Source: Psychrobacillus antarcticus (GTDB taxonomy: Bacteria > Bacillota > Bacilli > Bacillales_A > Planococcaceae). Taken from it: a stretch of DNA of 64,000 nucleotides. Positions 46,830 through 55,429 of the stretch are shown here, one piece after another (position 1 is the first letter of the stretch; each line of letters opens with the position of its first letter). A program made the position numbers and the translations under genes. The DNA is taken from contig NZ_JAIZDB010000025.1 in assembly GCF_029533155.1 (NCBI RefSeq), positions 1 through 64,000 of the forward strand. The letters are read 5' to 3'. The notes beneath the pieces are model-generated. The model did not search any database and was not told the origin of the DNA. It was given only the letters and a program-made list of their open reading frames with translations.

Positions 46830-47430
46830 CAGATCGGAATTCCCCCTTATATTCAAATAAAGTACCGATCAACGGGTTCGTAATCAATACATGAATAGAA
46901 AATGCTTCATTTTCTTCCATATAGCCTTCTTTGACAAAGACATTACCTTGAAACCATTTTGGAATAGGGATTTCATATTTTCCTAACACAATTCGTTGCT
47001 TTTGAGATTCAATTTTTAAATGCCCATTACTCGTAACTTCAAAAGTTAGCTCAGAGTAAAATAAGCTAGGTTCACCTAGGTAGTCCTTCACTAACTGCTT
47101 GTCTTTATCCAAGGACATAAGCGCATTGAAATCCCGTAGAATATTGGGGAAATAAAATCTTCTTTCCCAATGAACTTGTTGTTCGCCATTAAGACCAATT
47201 TGTTGTTTATTGATAATATGAAAAGGTATATTATTGCCATGTTCAGGAAACAAAAAATTTCTTCGTGTAGCAAATACCTTAAATGGATATAACCATTTGG
47301 GACCACTAGTTATTTTATGCATTACTCCATTTGCTTTGAAGATCTTGCCCTCTACAAACCCATATCTTTTTTGAAGCATGGGGTGCATGTTGTTAAATTG
47401 TTCTCCTAGAATTACTTTATAAATGGACAT
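46819..47430 (-). CDS. DUF4166 domain protein
   Basis: 203 residues matching the DUF4166 type: MHPMLQKRYGF, GVMHKITSG, FPEHGNNIPFHIIN, VHWERRF, and VTSNGHLKIES. No membrane segment; beta-rich. Probable partner of the YndJ-like membrane protein (ATG/stop overlap). AAGGAG site 7 bases before the ATG. Biochemical role unknown. Confidence 0.8.
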   Translation of the reverse strand: MSIYKVILGEQFNNMHPMLQKRYGFVEGKIFKANGVMHKITSGPKWLYPFKVFATRRNFLFPEHGNNIPFHIINKQQIGLNGEQQVHWERRFYFPNILRDFNALMSLDKDKQLVKDYLGEPSLFYSELTFEVTSNGHLKIESQKQRIVLGKYEIPIPKWFQGNVFVKEGYMEENEAFSIHVLITNPLIGTLFEYKGEFRSDDL

Positions 47431-47441
47431 GTCTAAGCTCC

Positions 47442-48344
47442 TTACCTTACGCGTTTACAGCTTTTAGCTGTTGGGATATCTTTACTCGATAATAAGCCAG
47501 CAATCGTTAAGACGATTAAAGATAAGTTAAATGTGATCGGATTGAATGGATGTGTTAGCACCGAATAATCCGCAGTTATTGCGAGAATGGTTAGCAATGG
47601 AAGTAATACTAACTGCAACTTTAGTAAGCTCCTCTTATTTTGATAAACAATCCATATAAAGCCGAAAATAATCTCTAGAATACCTATGGTTGCGACCATA
47701 ATACTAGCCTCGCTAAGCTCGAGAGGAATTATTGCACTTGTCAAAGCAATTTCCTCCGGATGCATCATGATTAATTTGGGAACCAATCCTTGATATATCC
47801 AAACGAAAACGAATAAGAGTGTAATGATCCAATGTGTAAAAAATCTACTATATTGAGCTGATGGGGTATCTCCTTTTTCGAGCCATCTTTTTAACACATC
47901 GAAGCTTAGTGCAGTGGCCCAACCCATTAAAGGTCTGAAAACGATTTTATCGATCAGCTTACCTAAAGTGCCAAATTGCACATCATAATCGTATTGAGTG
48001 AAAAATTTAGTAGTATTATGTTCAGGAATATACTTCCAATAACCTTTTCCTTCTTTAATGGGAGATAGAGGATGATTCGTTCCAAAATGTAGAGAGGATG
48101 TTCTTGATTCATCCTTTGCATGAAATGTACCTACACTTTTTCCCCAGCCTGCTATAGCTAAACCAAAACCTATATTTGTTTTATATTCAAATAGTTGGGC
48201 TTCATTTTCTTCTTTTGGCAAGTAAGTAATAGAAGAAAAACGTAAATCCCATTGCTCATGCAAGGTGGGATTCTGAGAAGCCTCCCATACACGTTCTATA
48301 TCTTCGTCAATACTAATCTCTACATATATTGGTTTATTTTTCAT
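47442..48344 (-). CDS. SRPBCC-like domain fused to DoxX-like membrane domain
   Basis: 300 residues. The N-terminal 150 look like a START/SRPBCC ligand-binding fold (VEISIDEDIERVWEASQNPTLHEQWDLRF), followed by four membrane helices (about 170-290) of the DoxX-like family. First gene of the trio; strong AGAGGGGTG site. The trio is conserved in Bacillus in my memory. A lipid- or quinone-related role is a guess. Confidence 0.75.
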   Translation of the reverse strand: MKNKPIYVEISIDEDIERVWEASQNPTLHEQWDLRFSSITYLPKEENEAQLFEYKTNIGFGLAIAGWGKSVGTFHAKDESRTSSLHFGTNHPLSPIKEGKGYWKYIPEHNTTKFFTQYDYDVQFGTLGKLIDKIVFRPLMGWATALSFDVLKRWLEKGDTPSAQYSRFFTHWIITLLFVFVWIYQGLVPKLIMMHPEEIALTSAIIPLELSEASIMVATIGILEIIFGFIWIVYQNKRSLLKLQLVLLPLLTILAITADYSVLTHPFNPITFNLSLIVLTIAGLLSSKDIPTAKSCKRVR

Positions 48345-48840
48345 TATTGCACCCCTCTTGAGAATACCATAATGGACTTGTTATTTGCCTATATGTCTGA
48401 AATATCCAAATCTACTAATAAAAAAACACTTTTCACTAATAAAAGTGAAAAGTGCTTGCGTTTAATCGTTCGCATTATCGTCCCCACATGCTCCTAGTAA
48501 AAGTAAAGATAATACTTTTAAAGTAAGTTTTAAAAACTAAAAAAGCAATGGGTAGTACAACTTAAAAACATTGAAAAATAAAAAGTTGGATAGAAACTAA
48601 ACTATAGGGAGGTACGTATACTCGAAAATAAAAGACCCGGACTTGCAAAATATAATTGCAATCTGCTATTATATAATTATTCCAATAGTATCTCTAGGAA
48701 AAATCAGTATGCTTAATAACTGAGAAGATGATCATTTTTTTAAAAAAGTGTATTTATTTTTTAAATATCAGTATGGAGGAACTAATACGAAGTGAGCTTC
48801 ATATACTTTAAAGACAATATCGTATTTTTTAGACATAGGT
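48345..48840. other. Intergenic region before the Mn transporter (left part)
   Basis: Contains the promoter side of the DoxX-like gene and a strong hairpin CACTTTTCACT / AGTGAAAAGTG at 48428-48455. Its T-run lies on the minus strand, so it stops leftward transcription. The remainder is AT-rich, no gene seen. Confidence 0.5.
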
Positions 48841-48881
48841 AGCTTATAGTTTGCTTTTTTTTACTTAAAAAGTTTCCTTAG

Positions 48882-48897
48882 GGAAAAAATATTGCGC
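48882..48897 (+). promoter_or_regulatory. MntR operator upstream of the Mn ABC transporter
   Basis: GTTTCCTTAGGGAAAA agrees with the inverted Bacillus MntR box (GTTTCCTTAAGGCAAA) at 14 of 16 positions. It stands about 110 bases before the ATPase gene. mntR is at the end of this cluster, so the circuit closes on itself. Confidence 0.7.
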
Positions 48898-49005
48898 AAG
48901 GGATAGTTTGTGCGTTTATTATTTTGAATAATGGTGTATATCTCTAAAGAAAATTGCCCTTGTGCAAATTTAGGGCATTAATTATTAGCATAGGAGGGGT
49001 TATTT

Positions 49006-49749
49006 GTGAAGACAGCCATTGCTGTAAAAGAATTATATGTTTCCTACTACGGTAGTGAGGCTTTGAAAAATGTCAGTTTCACAGTTGAAGAAGGAAAATT
49101 AGTAGGAATAATTGGACCAAATGGTGCTGGGAAGTCGACATTATTAAAAGCGTTATTAAATCTTATTCAAAAGGAAAAAGGGGAGGTTGCAATTCTAGGT
49201 AAGACGATTAAGGAAATGAGGACAAAAGTAGCTTATGTTCCACAACGAAGCAGCATTGACTGGGATTTTCCCATTACTGTTTTTGATACGGTGCTACTCG
49301 GCACATATCCAAACTTAGGTGTATTTAAACGCCCGAAGAAAGTAGACAAAGCATTTGCATATGAATGTTTGGAAAAAGTAGGAATGACAGAATTTTACAA
49401 TCGGCAAATTGGAGAACTCTCTGGAGGGCAACAACAAAGAGTATTTCTTGCAAGAGCATTGGCGCAAAAGCCTGAAATCTATTTACTTGATGAACCATTT
49501 GTTGGTGTCGATGTTACGAGTGAAGAAACGATCATTTCGATATTGAAGCAACTTCGTGATATTGGAAAAACCGTCGTTGTCGTTCATCATGATTTAAGTA
49601 AAGCCACTGATTATTTCAATGAACTAATCCTTTTGAACAAAGAACTCATTGACTTCGGAGTAGTTGAGAAAGTTATTCGACCAGAAGTACTAGATAAGGC
49701 GTATAACAATCAATTTTCCTCTTTGACAAATCTAGAGGTGAAGGCATGA
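49006..49749 (+). CDS. mntB: Manganese ABC transporter ATPase
   Basis: 247-residue ATPase of metal ABC importers: Walker A GPNGAGKST (about 36-44), signature LSGGQQQRVFLARALAQ, Walker B YLLDEPFVGVD, switch His VVVHHD. GTG start with AGGAGGGG. Overlaps the permease gene (ATGA). Symbol uses the B. subtilis naming (mntB is the ATPase). The Mn assignment rests on the MntR box and mntR; the sequence alone allows Mn or Zn. Confidence 0.88.
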   Translation: MKTAIAVKELYVSYYGSEALKNVSFTVEEGKLVGIIGPNGAGKSTLLKALLNLIQKEKGEVAILGKTIKEMRTKVAYVPQRSSIDWDFPITVFDTVLLGTYPNLGVFKRPKKVDKAFAYECLEKVGMTEFYNRQIGELSGGQQQRVFLARALAQKPEIYLLDEPFVGVDVTSEETIISILKQLRDIGKTVVVVHHDLSKATDYFNELILLNKELIDFGVVEKVIRPEVLDKAYNNQFSSLTNLEVKA

Positions 49750-50609
49750 TAAATTTCATTAATGCCCTTATGTATTATGGATTTTTACAAAAAGCATTGA
49801 CTACCTCCATTATGGTTGGGATTATTTGCGGGGTGATCGGTTGTTTCATTATTTTGAGAGGAATGGCTCTGATGGGGGATGCGATTTCTCATGCCGTGCT
49901 ACCAGGCGTTGCATTGTCCTACATGCTCGGGATTAACTTCTTTTTTGGAGCGGTATTAACCGGGGTGCTGACCTCACTTGGTATTGGTTTTATAAGTCAG
50001 AACAGCCGGATAAAAAACGATGTTTCAATTGGAATTATGTTCACCGCTGCATTTGCTTCGGGGATTATTATGATTACACTTATGAAAAGTAGTACGGATT
50101 TGTATCATATTTTATTCGGAAACGTGCTTGCAGTTCGAGCATCGGAAATGTGGTCAACATTGTTTATCGGAATATTTGTTCTAGTATGCGTTTATGCCTT
50201 TTACAAAGAACTTCTCGTTAGTTCGTTCGATTCAACTATGGCTGCGGCATATGGGTTACCAACAAGAGTAATTCATTACTTCTTAATGACACTTTTGACA
50301 CTGGTGACCGTTGCTTCCCTCCAAACAGTTGGAATTGTACTTGTGGTAGCTATGCTTATCACTCCAGCTGCGACTGCATACTTGTTGACAAATCGTCTTT
50401 GGGTCATGCTCTATCTTTCGGCAGGAATCGGCGTGTTATCATCCATATTTGGATTGTATTTCAGCTATACCTACAATTTAGCATCAGGTGCAGCAATAGT
50501 TCTTGCGGCCACAGTATTATTTATTCTTGCATTTGTATTTTCACCCAAACAAGGCTTGGTGTGGCGTGCTATTAAGAATGTTCGAAAAAGAGAAATTCTA
50601 TCTCGTTAA
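49746..50609 (+). CDS. mntC: Manganese ABC transporter permease
   Basis: 287-residue ABC-3 family permease with about eight helices: LRGMALMGDAISHAVLPGVALSYMLG and the GIVLVVAMLITPAATAYLL block. Only one permease gene is present, whereas B. subtilis has two (mntC and mntD), so it should act as a homodimer, as in the staphylococcal type. Starts inside the ATPase stop. Confidence 0.85.
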   Translation: MINFINALMYYGFLQKALTTSIMVGIICGVIGCFIILRGMALMGDAISHAVLPGVALSYMLGINFFFGAVLTGVLTSLGIGFISQNSRIKNDVSIGIMFTAAFASGIIMITLMKSSTDLYHILFGNVLAVRASEMWSTLFIGIFVLVCVYAFYKELLVSSFDSTMAAAYGLPTRVIHYFLMTLLTLVTVASLQTVGIVLVVAMLITPAATAYLLTNRLWVMLYLSAGIGVLSSIFGLYFSYTYNLASGAAIVLAATVLFILAFVFSPKQGLVWRAIKNVRKREILSR

Positions 50610-50631
50610 TAAAATATAATGGAGGATTTAG

Positions 50632-51567
50632 ATGAAAATTTTTAAACTTTTAATGAGTCTTTCGTTGGTTCTTGTTATGGCGGCTTGTGGAAAAGCAGAC
50701 GTAAATGCAGTGAAAGATAAAAATGATAAAATTCAAGTTATTGCCACTTACTCCATTATTTACGATATCGTGAAGAATGTTGGTGGTAATCGTGTAGAAG
50801 TTCATACATTGGCGCCAGTTGGTTCGAATCCACACGAATATGATCCACTTCCAAAGGATGTACAACTGACAACGGATGCAGATGTGGTCTTTTACAATGG
50901 GCTAAATTTAGAAGGAGGGAACTCCTGGTTTGAAAAGTTGCTGCTTACTGCAGGTAAAACGGGAATTGAGGCACCGGTATTTCGTTTAAGTGAAGGAGTA
51001 GAGCCGAAACATTTGACATCCAAGGGAAAAGAATCAGAAGAAGATCCGCATGCATGGTTAGACGTTCGAAATGGCATTAAGTATGCGGAGAATGTAAAAA
51101 ATGGGTTGATAAAAGTTGACCCAGAACATGCCGATGTTTATGAAAAAAATGCGAAAGAATATATCTTGAAACTGGAGAAACTACATCAGGAGGCTGTAAA
51201 ACGTTTTAGTGAAATTCCCGGGGAGCAACGATTGTTGATAACAAGCGAAGGGGCATTTAAATATTTCTCTGAAGCATATGATTTTGAAGCTGCCTACATC
51301 TGGGAAATTAACGCAGAAAACCAAGGATCACCTGAGCAAGTAAAGACCGTTGTTGATTTCATTCGTTCGAAAAAAGACCCAGTCTTATTTGTTGAAACAA
51401 GTTTAGATCCTCGTAGCATGGAAATGGTTTCTAATGAAACTGGTGTTCCGATTTACGGGAAAATTTTCACTGACTCCATTGGTAAACCAGGAGAGGACGG
51501 AGACACCTATATCAAAATGATGGAATGGAATATTGATATTATTTTAAGTGGATTAACTGGAAAATAA
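50632..51567 (+). CDS. mntA: Manganese-binding lipoprotein (TroA/PsaA family)
   Basis: 311 residues: lipobox MAAC (Cys about 20); then the cluster A-I metal-binding fold with HEYDPLP (His about 71), EDPHAWLDVRN (His about 141), a Glu in TSEGAF (about 207) and an Asp in TDSIG (about 283), the usual four ligands. Note that the third ligand segment reads SEGAFKYF, where S-H/E is common in Mn-type binders. An AATGGAGG site precedes the ATG. Confidence 0.88.
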   Translation: MKIFKLLMSLSLVLVMAACGKADVNAVKDKNDKIQVIATYSIIYDIVKNVGGNRVEVHTLAPVGSNPHEYDPLPKDVQLTTDADVVFYNGLNLEGGNSWFEKLLLTAGKTGIEAPVFRLSEGVEPKHLTSKGKESEEDPHAWLDVRNGIKYAENVKNGLIKVDPEHADVYEKNAKEYILKLEKLHQEAVKRFSEIPGEQRLLITSEGAFKYFSEAYDFEAAYIWEINAENQGSPEQVKTVVDFIRSKKDPVLFVETSLDPRSMEMVSNETGVPIYGKIFTDSIGKPGEDGDTYIKMMEWNIDIILSGLTGK

Positions 51568-51705
51568 GCATATGAAAATATATGGATATGATTACTGTAC
51601 ATGGAACAAGAAGAAGTTATAAGGAACAATTCATTTATAGGTTTAATAAGAAAATCATACGATAGTCTGAAATTTTGAAGGTACTATTGTAAAGGAGGGC
51701 CTGAA

Positions 51706-52116
51706 GTGCCTACACCGAGCATGGAGGATTATCTGGAGGAAATTTATTTGCTCATCGAAAGTAAAGGCTACGCACGAGTATCAGATATCGCCGAGGCTAT
51801 GTCGGTTAATCCTTCATCAGTCACAAAAATGGTTCAAAGACTGGATAAAGAGGGATATTTAGTCTCCGAAAAGTATAAACCCTTAATATTAACTACAAAA
51901 GGAAGCAATATGGGGAAACGTCTAGTAGACCTACACGAATTGTTAGAAAGATTTTTAAGGATTATTGGGGTTAATGAAGAAAATATATATAAGGATGTTG
52001 AAGGAATCGAGCATCATATGAGTAAGAGTTCTATAATAAAAATTGAAAATCTTGTTCAATATTTCGAAGAAGATTCCGCTAGACTTGAAGAGTTGAATAA
52101 GATTCGGAAGGAATAA
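51706..52116 (+). CDS. mntR: Manganese-responsive regulator MntR
   Basis: 136-residue DtxR-family repressor. All Mn ligands known from B. subtilis are in place: Asp8, Glu11, His77, Glu99, Glu102, His103 ([21 protein letters not shown]). N-terminal winged helix [22 protein letters not shown]. Starts with GTG behind AAAGGAGGG. The 138-base gap from mntA suggests its own promoter or low-level read-through. Confidence 0.94.
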   Translation: MPTPSMEDYLEEIYLLIESKGYARVSDIAEAMSVNPSSVTKMVQRLDKEGYLVSEKYKPLILTTKGSNMGKRLVDLHELLERFLRIIGVNEENIYKDVEGIEHHMSKSSIIKIENLVQYFEEDSARLEELNKIRKE

Positions 52117-52217
52117 ATGAAGACCTTATGTAAGAAGCAATTCTGAATTTTCCTGGAGTTGTGTCTAACACAGGGAATGCTCATTAACTACTAAAATGTA
52201 TTTTAACAATAAGAAAA

Positions 52218-52245
52218 ACCAGGCAAAAAAACGCCAGGTCTTCTA
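52218..52245 (-). terminator. Degenerate terminator tied to the 128-bp repeat
   Basis: On the minus strand CCTGGC-GTTTTTTT-GCCTGG-TTTTTCTT (one T-T mismatch in the stem). Same design and same distance from the repeat as the perfect CCGGGC/GCCCGG terminator at 59907-59938. Confidence 0.6.
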
Positions 52246-52267
52246 AAAAGAATAATGTAGATATGAA

Positions 52268-52395
52268 ATTGATTTCCGCTCCGAGCGGACGCGTTCCGTG
52301 GGCACGGCTTCAGCCGCTTCCCTCGCTTACGCTCAGTCCAGGGTCTTCAGCTCGCGCTGTTCCCACTGGAGACGCCGCTCTGCGCTCCAATCAAT
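52268..52395 (+). repeat. 128-bp GC-rich repeat, copy D (opposite orientation to copy E)
   Basis: Starts ATTGATTTCCGCTCC and ends GCTCCAATCAAT; ends are a 7-bp inverted repeat. Matches the reverse complement of 59752-59879 with about five differences. GC content far above the flanks. No coding sense in it. Confidence 0.9.
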
Positions 52396-52626
52396 TAAAT
52401 CCACTTTTTATAAACGGATAATTGGCTATAAAACCACTTAAATATACAATATAGATGTTTCATCTTAAAATATGTAAGGCTGAAAGGGACTCATATCAAA
52501 GAAAATCCACTTTCTACATTTTACGTTATAGCATAATATCTCTAATTCATCAGACTGTTTTATCCCTATATTAACTTTGATTACTATTATCGTCTGAGCG
52601 AGAGGCTATGCTAAATCTTTAAGTAC

Positions 52627-52857
52627 AGTACTACTCACTTAATTGATTGAAGTGAAGGGTGGCGACTTCTGCGGGATGAGTGAGACAGATGAGATATCAC
52701 AGCGACGCGCTAGCGACGGTGATAGCTCATCGCTCACCCCGCGAAACGCGTCCACCTGAAACGCAAATCAGTAGTATCATTCATGCATTAAAAGTCCTGT
52801 AAAACCAGTATTCATGCTGTATTTTTATATACTTTCTTATCTTTTAAAAAAATAGAG
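52627..52857 (-). repeat. Terminator-anchored interspersed repeat, copy A
   Basis: On the minus strand it starts right at the T-run of the SDR gene terminator (TTTTAAAAGATAAGAAAG), then ATATAAAAATACAGCATGAA, a GC-rich variable centre (GGTGGACGC...GAAGTCGCC) and TCAATTAAGTGAGTAGTACT. Matches copy C at both ends. Confidence 0.85.
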
Positions 52858-52878
52858 GGAGAAGAAAATTCTCCATCT
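52845..52878 (-). terminator. Terminator of the SDR gene
   Basis: On the minus strand GGAGAA...TTCTCC hairpin with CTCTATTTTTTT. Repeat copy A begins in its T-run. Confidence 0.75.
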
Positions 52879-52899
52879 ACTATTAAGTAAAAGCCATTC

Positions 52900-53727
52900 T
52901 TATCCTTGGTTTTTTAATCCTTGTACTCTATTTAAGTTAGCAATAGTACCACCATCAACACGTAAGTCGGTACCTGTAATATATGAAGCGGCATCACTAA
53001 GTAGGAATTCAACAGCTGAAGCAATTTCTGATGCTTCACCTTCACGTCGTAAAGGTGTGATTTCTAGCATCATTTTCATCTGCTCTTGTTGAGAGGCTTC
53101 TTGACGACCCATAGGTGTATTAATAGTCCCTGGTGAAATCGATGTGATACGAGCACCTTTTTCTCCCCAAGCCCATGCTTGGTCTTCCACAATTAGAAGT
53201 ACACCTAATTTTGAGAGACTATACGATGCACCTGAGTCTCCTTGTGAAAATTGTTCCATTACTTCAATTACATTATCTGCTAATGGTTGTTTTAAGATTT
53301 CTGTATAAGGACCTTGTCGAGGAGCCATGTGACCACTCATAGATGAGATACAAACTACAGAAGTACCCAAAGTTGCAAATGGAAGGAAGGCATCGAGAAT
53401 AATTCCTGTACCTACTAAGTTGACTTCAGTAATTCGCTTTGAATCTGCCATTGTAGGTGATAATCCAGCCGTGTGAACAAGCCCTTTCAATGTACCTAAT
53501 TGGGAAGCTTTTTCAGCTAAGGCAGCAACATTTTCTTTTGAAGTAATATCAACTGTTTGGTAGTGAACGTCTGTAATACCTTTTGCCGCTAGTTCTTCTT
53601 TCGTTTGAACCAAACGCTCTTCCGATACATCAGCTAATAATACAGTTCCTTTTTTACCAACTAGTTCAGCAGTTGCTTTACCCATTCCACCAGAACCACC
53701 TGTAATTACATAAACGTGTTTTGTCAT
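52900..53727 (-). CDS. Short-chain dehydrogenase/reductase
   Basis: 275-residue SDR: cofactor motif TGGSGGMGKA (about 8-17), acidic DVSEERL, HTAGLSP, catalytic Ser in CISSMSGH and Tyr/Lys in YSLSK, then SPGTINTPMG. The insertion between Ser and Tyr (about 25 residues, ...EILKQPLADNVIEV...) is longer than usual. Divergent from a TetR-type gene, suggesting control by it. Substrate unknown. Good AGGAGG site. Confidence 0.85.
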   Translation of the reverse strand: MTKHVYVITGGSGGMGKATAELVGKKGTVLLADVSEERLVQTKEELAAKGITDVHYQTVDITSKENVAALAEKASQLGTLKGLVHTAGLSPTMADSKRITEVNLVGTGIILDAFLPFATLGTSVVCISSMSGHMAPRQGPYTEILKQPLADNVIEVMEQFSQGDSGASYSLSKLGVLLIVEDQAWAWGEKGARITSISPGTINTPMGRQEASQQEQMKMMLEITPLRREGEASEIASAVEFLLSDAASYITGTDLRVDGGTIANLNRVQGLKNQG

Positions 53728-53826
53728 GTTTACTTCCTCCTATGCTTGTTATACCATTATTGTAAACGCATTCGTCATCGAAATAACAAGACAGTTTCAC
53801 TCAAAATGTCCAGAGGGGTGTCACAA

Positions 53827-54336
53827 TTGAAAATAGGAAAAGAAACGATCATTGAAGCATTTTTACAGTTGTTACACGAGAAAAGTTTTGAAGAATTGTC
53901 TGTAAAAGAAATTATTCAAAAGGCAGGGTTTTCTCGCTCTACATTTTACCTGCATTTTGCAGATAAATATGAGCTAATGGAAGATGTAAGACGGAAGTTA
54001 AATGGCCGATTTTTATCATTTTATGAAAAGGACTTCAACGAGTGGGGAAAGCCAATGACACTTCACTTATGTGAACATATTTTTACATTTCGTTCTTTTT
54101 ATGAATATGAGTTTGCAGATACGAATGCTATTCAAAAACTATCTAACAAACTTGCAGCACATTTACTACTAATATTCGATGACAAGGATTATGCGATATT
54201 TGCAAGCTACGGCACAACTGGATATTTAACCTTTTGGGTAAAAGATGGTTTTATCATGAGTCCTGCAGAAGCAGCTGAAAAGCTACTAAAGATTGGATTG
54301 ACAAATTGGACAAACAGAATAGGCTATGAAATATAA
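53827..54336 (+). CDS. TetR/AcrR-family regulator
   Basis: 169 residues with an N-terminal HTH (KETIIEAFLQLLHEKSFEELSVKEIIQKAGFSRSTFYLHFADKYELM) and a helical ligand domain of TetR_C-like type, as in many small DhaS-like regulators. ATG 53806 and a longer frame to 53716 exist; AGAGGGGTG at 53811 points to TTG 53827. Probably controls the divergent SDR gene; the 99-base shared gap is its likely operator site. Confidence 0.8.
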   Translation: MKIGKETIIEAFLQLLHEKSFEELSVKEIIQKAGFSRSTFYLHFADKYELMEDVRRKLNGRFLSFYEKDFNEWGKPMTLHLCEHIFTFRSFYEYEFADTNAIQKLSNKLAAHLLLIFDDKDYAIFASYGTTGYLTFWVKDGFIMSPAEAAEKLLKIGLTNWTNRIGYEI

Positions 54337-54426
54337 AAGTACGATATATTGTTAATTAACTGAACTGAAATAAATGAAATTTTATTGAAATTAGTAGAAT
54401 CTATAATGAACAGACGGGGATTAAAA

Positions 54427-54729
54427 ATGAGAACTTTACTGGAGTTAATAAGAATTATTGTTTTGTATTTCATAGTGTGTAGTTTTTTGGGATATTTTTT
54501 AAATGAGATATATTTAGCTATGGGTATTAATACAGAAACCTATGGCTCGATTGGCTTTATTTCCATTTTTATTTCGTTCTTTGTTCTATATAGAAATAAA
54601 TTGCAATTCAGTGGATGGTATCAGGGGAAAGGGAGAGAAAAACTACCAAAGAAAGTATCACAAATACTTATTTTAAGTTCCATCGCTATATTATTATTGC
54701 CACCAGTGTTAAAGATATTATTAGAATAA
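54427..54729 (+). CDS. Small three-helix membrane protein
   Basis: 100 residues with hydrophobic segments at about 8-27, 40-58 and 78-97, positively charged loop KGREKLPKK. ATG 54427 is preceded by GGGGA at good distance; earlier in-frame starts at 54385 and 54406 lack one. Not recognised. Confidence 0.5.
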   Translation: MRTLLELIRIIVLYFIVCSFLGYFLNEIYLAMGINTETYGSIGFISIFISFFVLYRNKLQFSGWYQGKGREKLPKKVSQILILSSIAILLLPPVLKILLE

Positions 54730-54900
54730 GGCAACCGTTGGATTAGAAGATTGACAATCACCATTTATTGCCCAAAGTTCTTACAAGTATGCTCTCCTAA
54801 CTTTGACTTCAGTTCAAATTATTATCTTTGTTTTCATTTGTATAATATTAATAGACAAATGAATACTAAGCGGGAAGGTCAAAAGGAGAGATAGATACAT

Positions 54901-55146
54901 ATGGCACAGTGTCCTTTATGTAACTCATTAAAAGTATTAGATATAAATTGCCCAAGTTGTAATAATCAGTTAGAGGACGCGGGTAAGGTATCAGATTTTT
55001 TAGATCCGTACGGTCATTATAATGATGAAGAGACCGTAAAAATGGGAGATGGCTATCCAAACACCGCCAAAGATCAAATATGCCCACATTTAATGGTCTG
55101 TCATAATTGCCAGTATGATGTAGTGAAGTTTATACAAGAAGAGTAG
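54901..55146 (+). CDS. Small zinc-ribbon-like protein
   Basis: 81 residues with CPLC and CPSC near the N-terminus (about 4-20), then CPHL and CHNC near the end (about 60-70), i.e. enough Cys for two zinc sites. Central acidic DPYGHYNDEETV segment. ATG with GGAGAG upstream. Not assigned to a family. Confidence 0.65.
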   Translation: MAQCPLCNSLKVLDINCPSCNNQLEDAGKVSDFLDPYGHYNDEETVKMGDGYPNTAKDQICPHLMVCHNCQYDVVKFIQEE

Positions 55147-55165
55147 CTATTAATTTTCAAACGAC

Positions 55166-55201
55166 AAAAAAACTCAAGTAAAATATTTACTTGAGTTTTT
55201 A
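55166..55201. terminator. Terminator after the zinc-ribbon gene
   Basis: AAAAAACTCAAGTAAA-TA-TTTACTTGAGTTTTT perfect palindrome usable in both directions. Confidence 0.93.
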
Positions 55202-55202
55202 G

Positions 55203-55320
55203 TTAATCATTAAGACTGGATATCACCTAGTCCTGTGCCGTGTTCATTTGGCATTTCTGGCATTAATGGAACTGGAAAGCCAGTGGGTGGATCAGTAACT
55301 GTTAGTTCACCATTACATAA
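55203..55320 (-). pseudogene. C-terminal gene fragment (minus strand)
   Basis: A frame of about 37 codons without a start reads CNGELTVTDPPTGFPVPLMP...GLGDIQS and a stop, ending at the shared terminator. Pro-rich, looks like the tail of a real protein whose front is gone. Family not recognised. Confidence 0.3.
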
Positions 55321-55429
55321 TTAGCTTTATATATGAAATTAGTGAAGTTTACATTGTGAAAGAGTGGAAAGATTAATAGAATGAAAGAAAGGGAATAGAG
55401 TTAGGGTGAATGAAAGGGGCGTGCTATAG

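Larger units (their letters stand above)
52117..52626. other. Gap after mntR with repeat copy
   Basis: Contains a terminator-like element (52218-52239), the 128-bp repeat (52268-52395) and AT-rich sequence to 52626. No gene. Confidence 0.5.
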
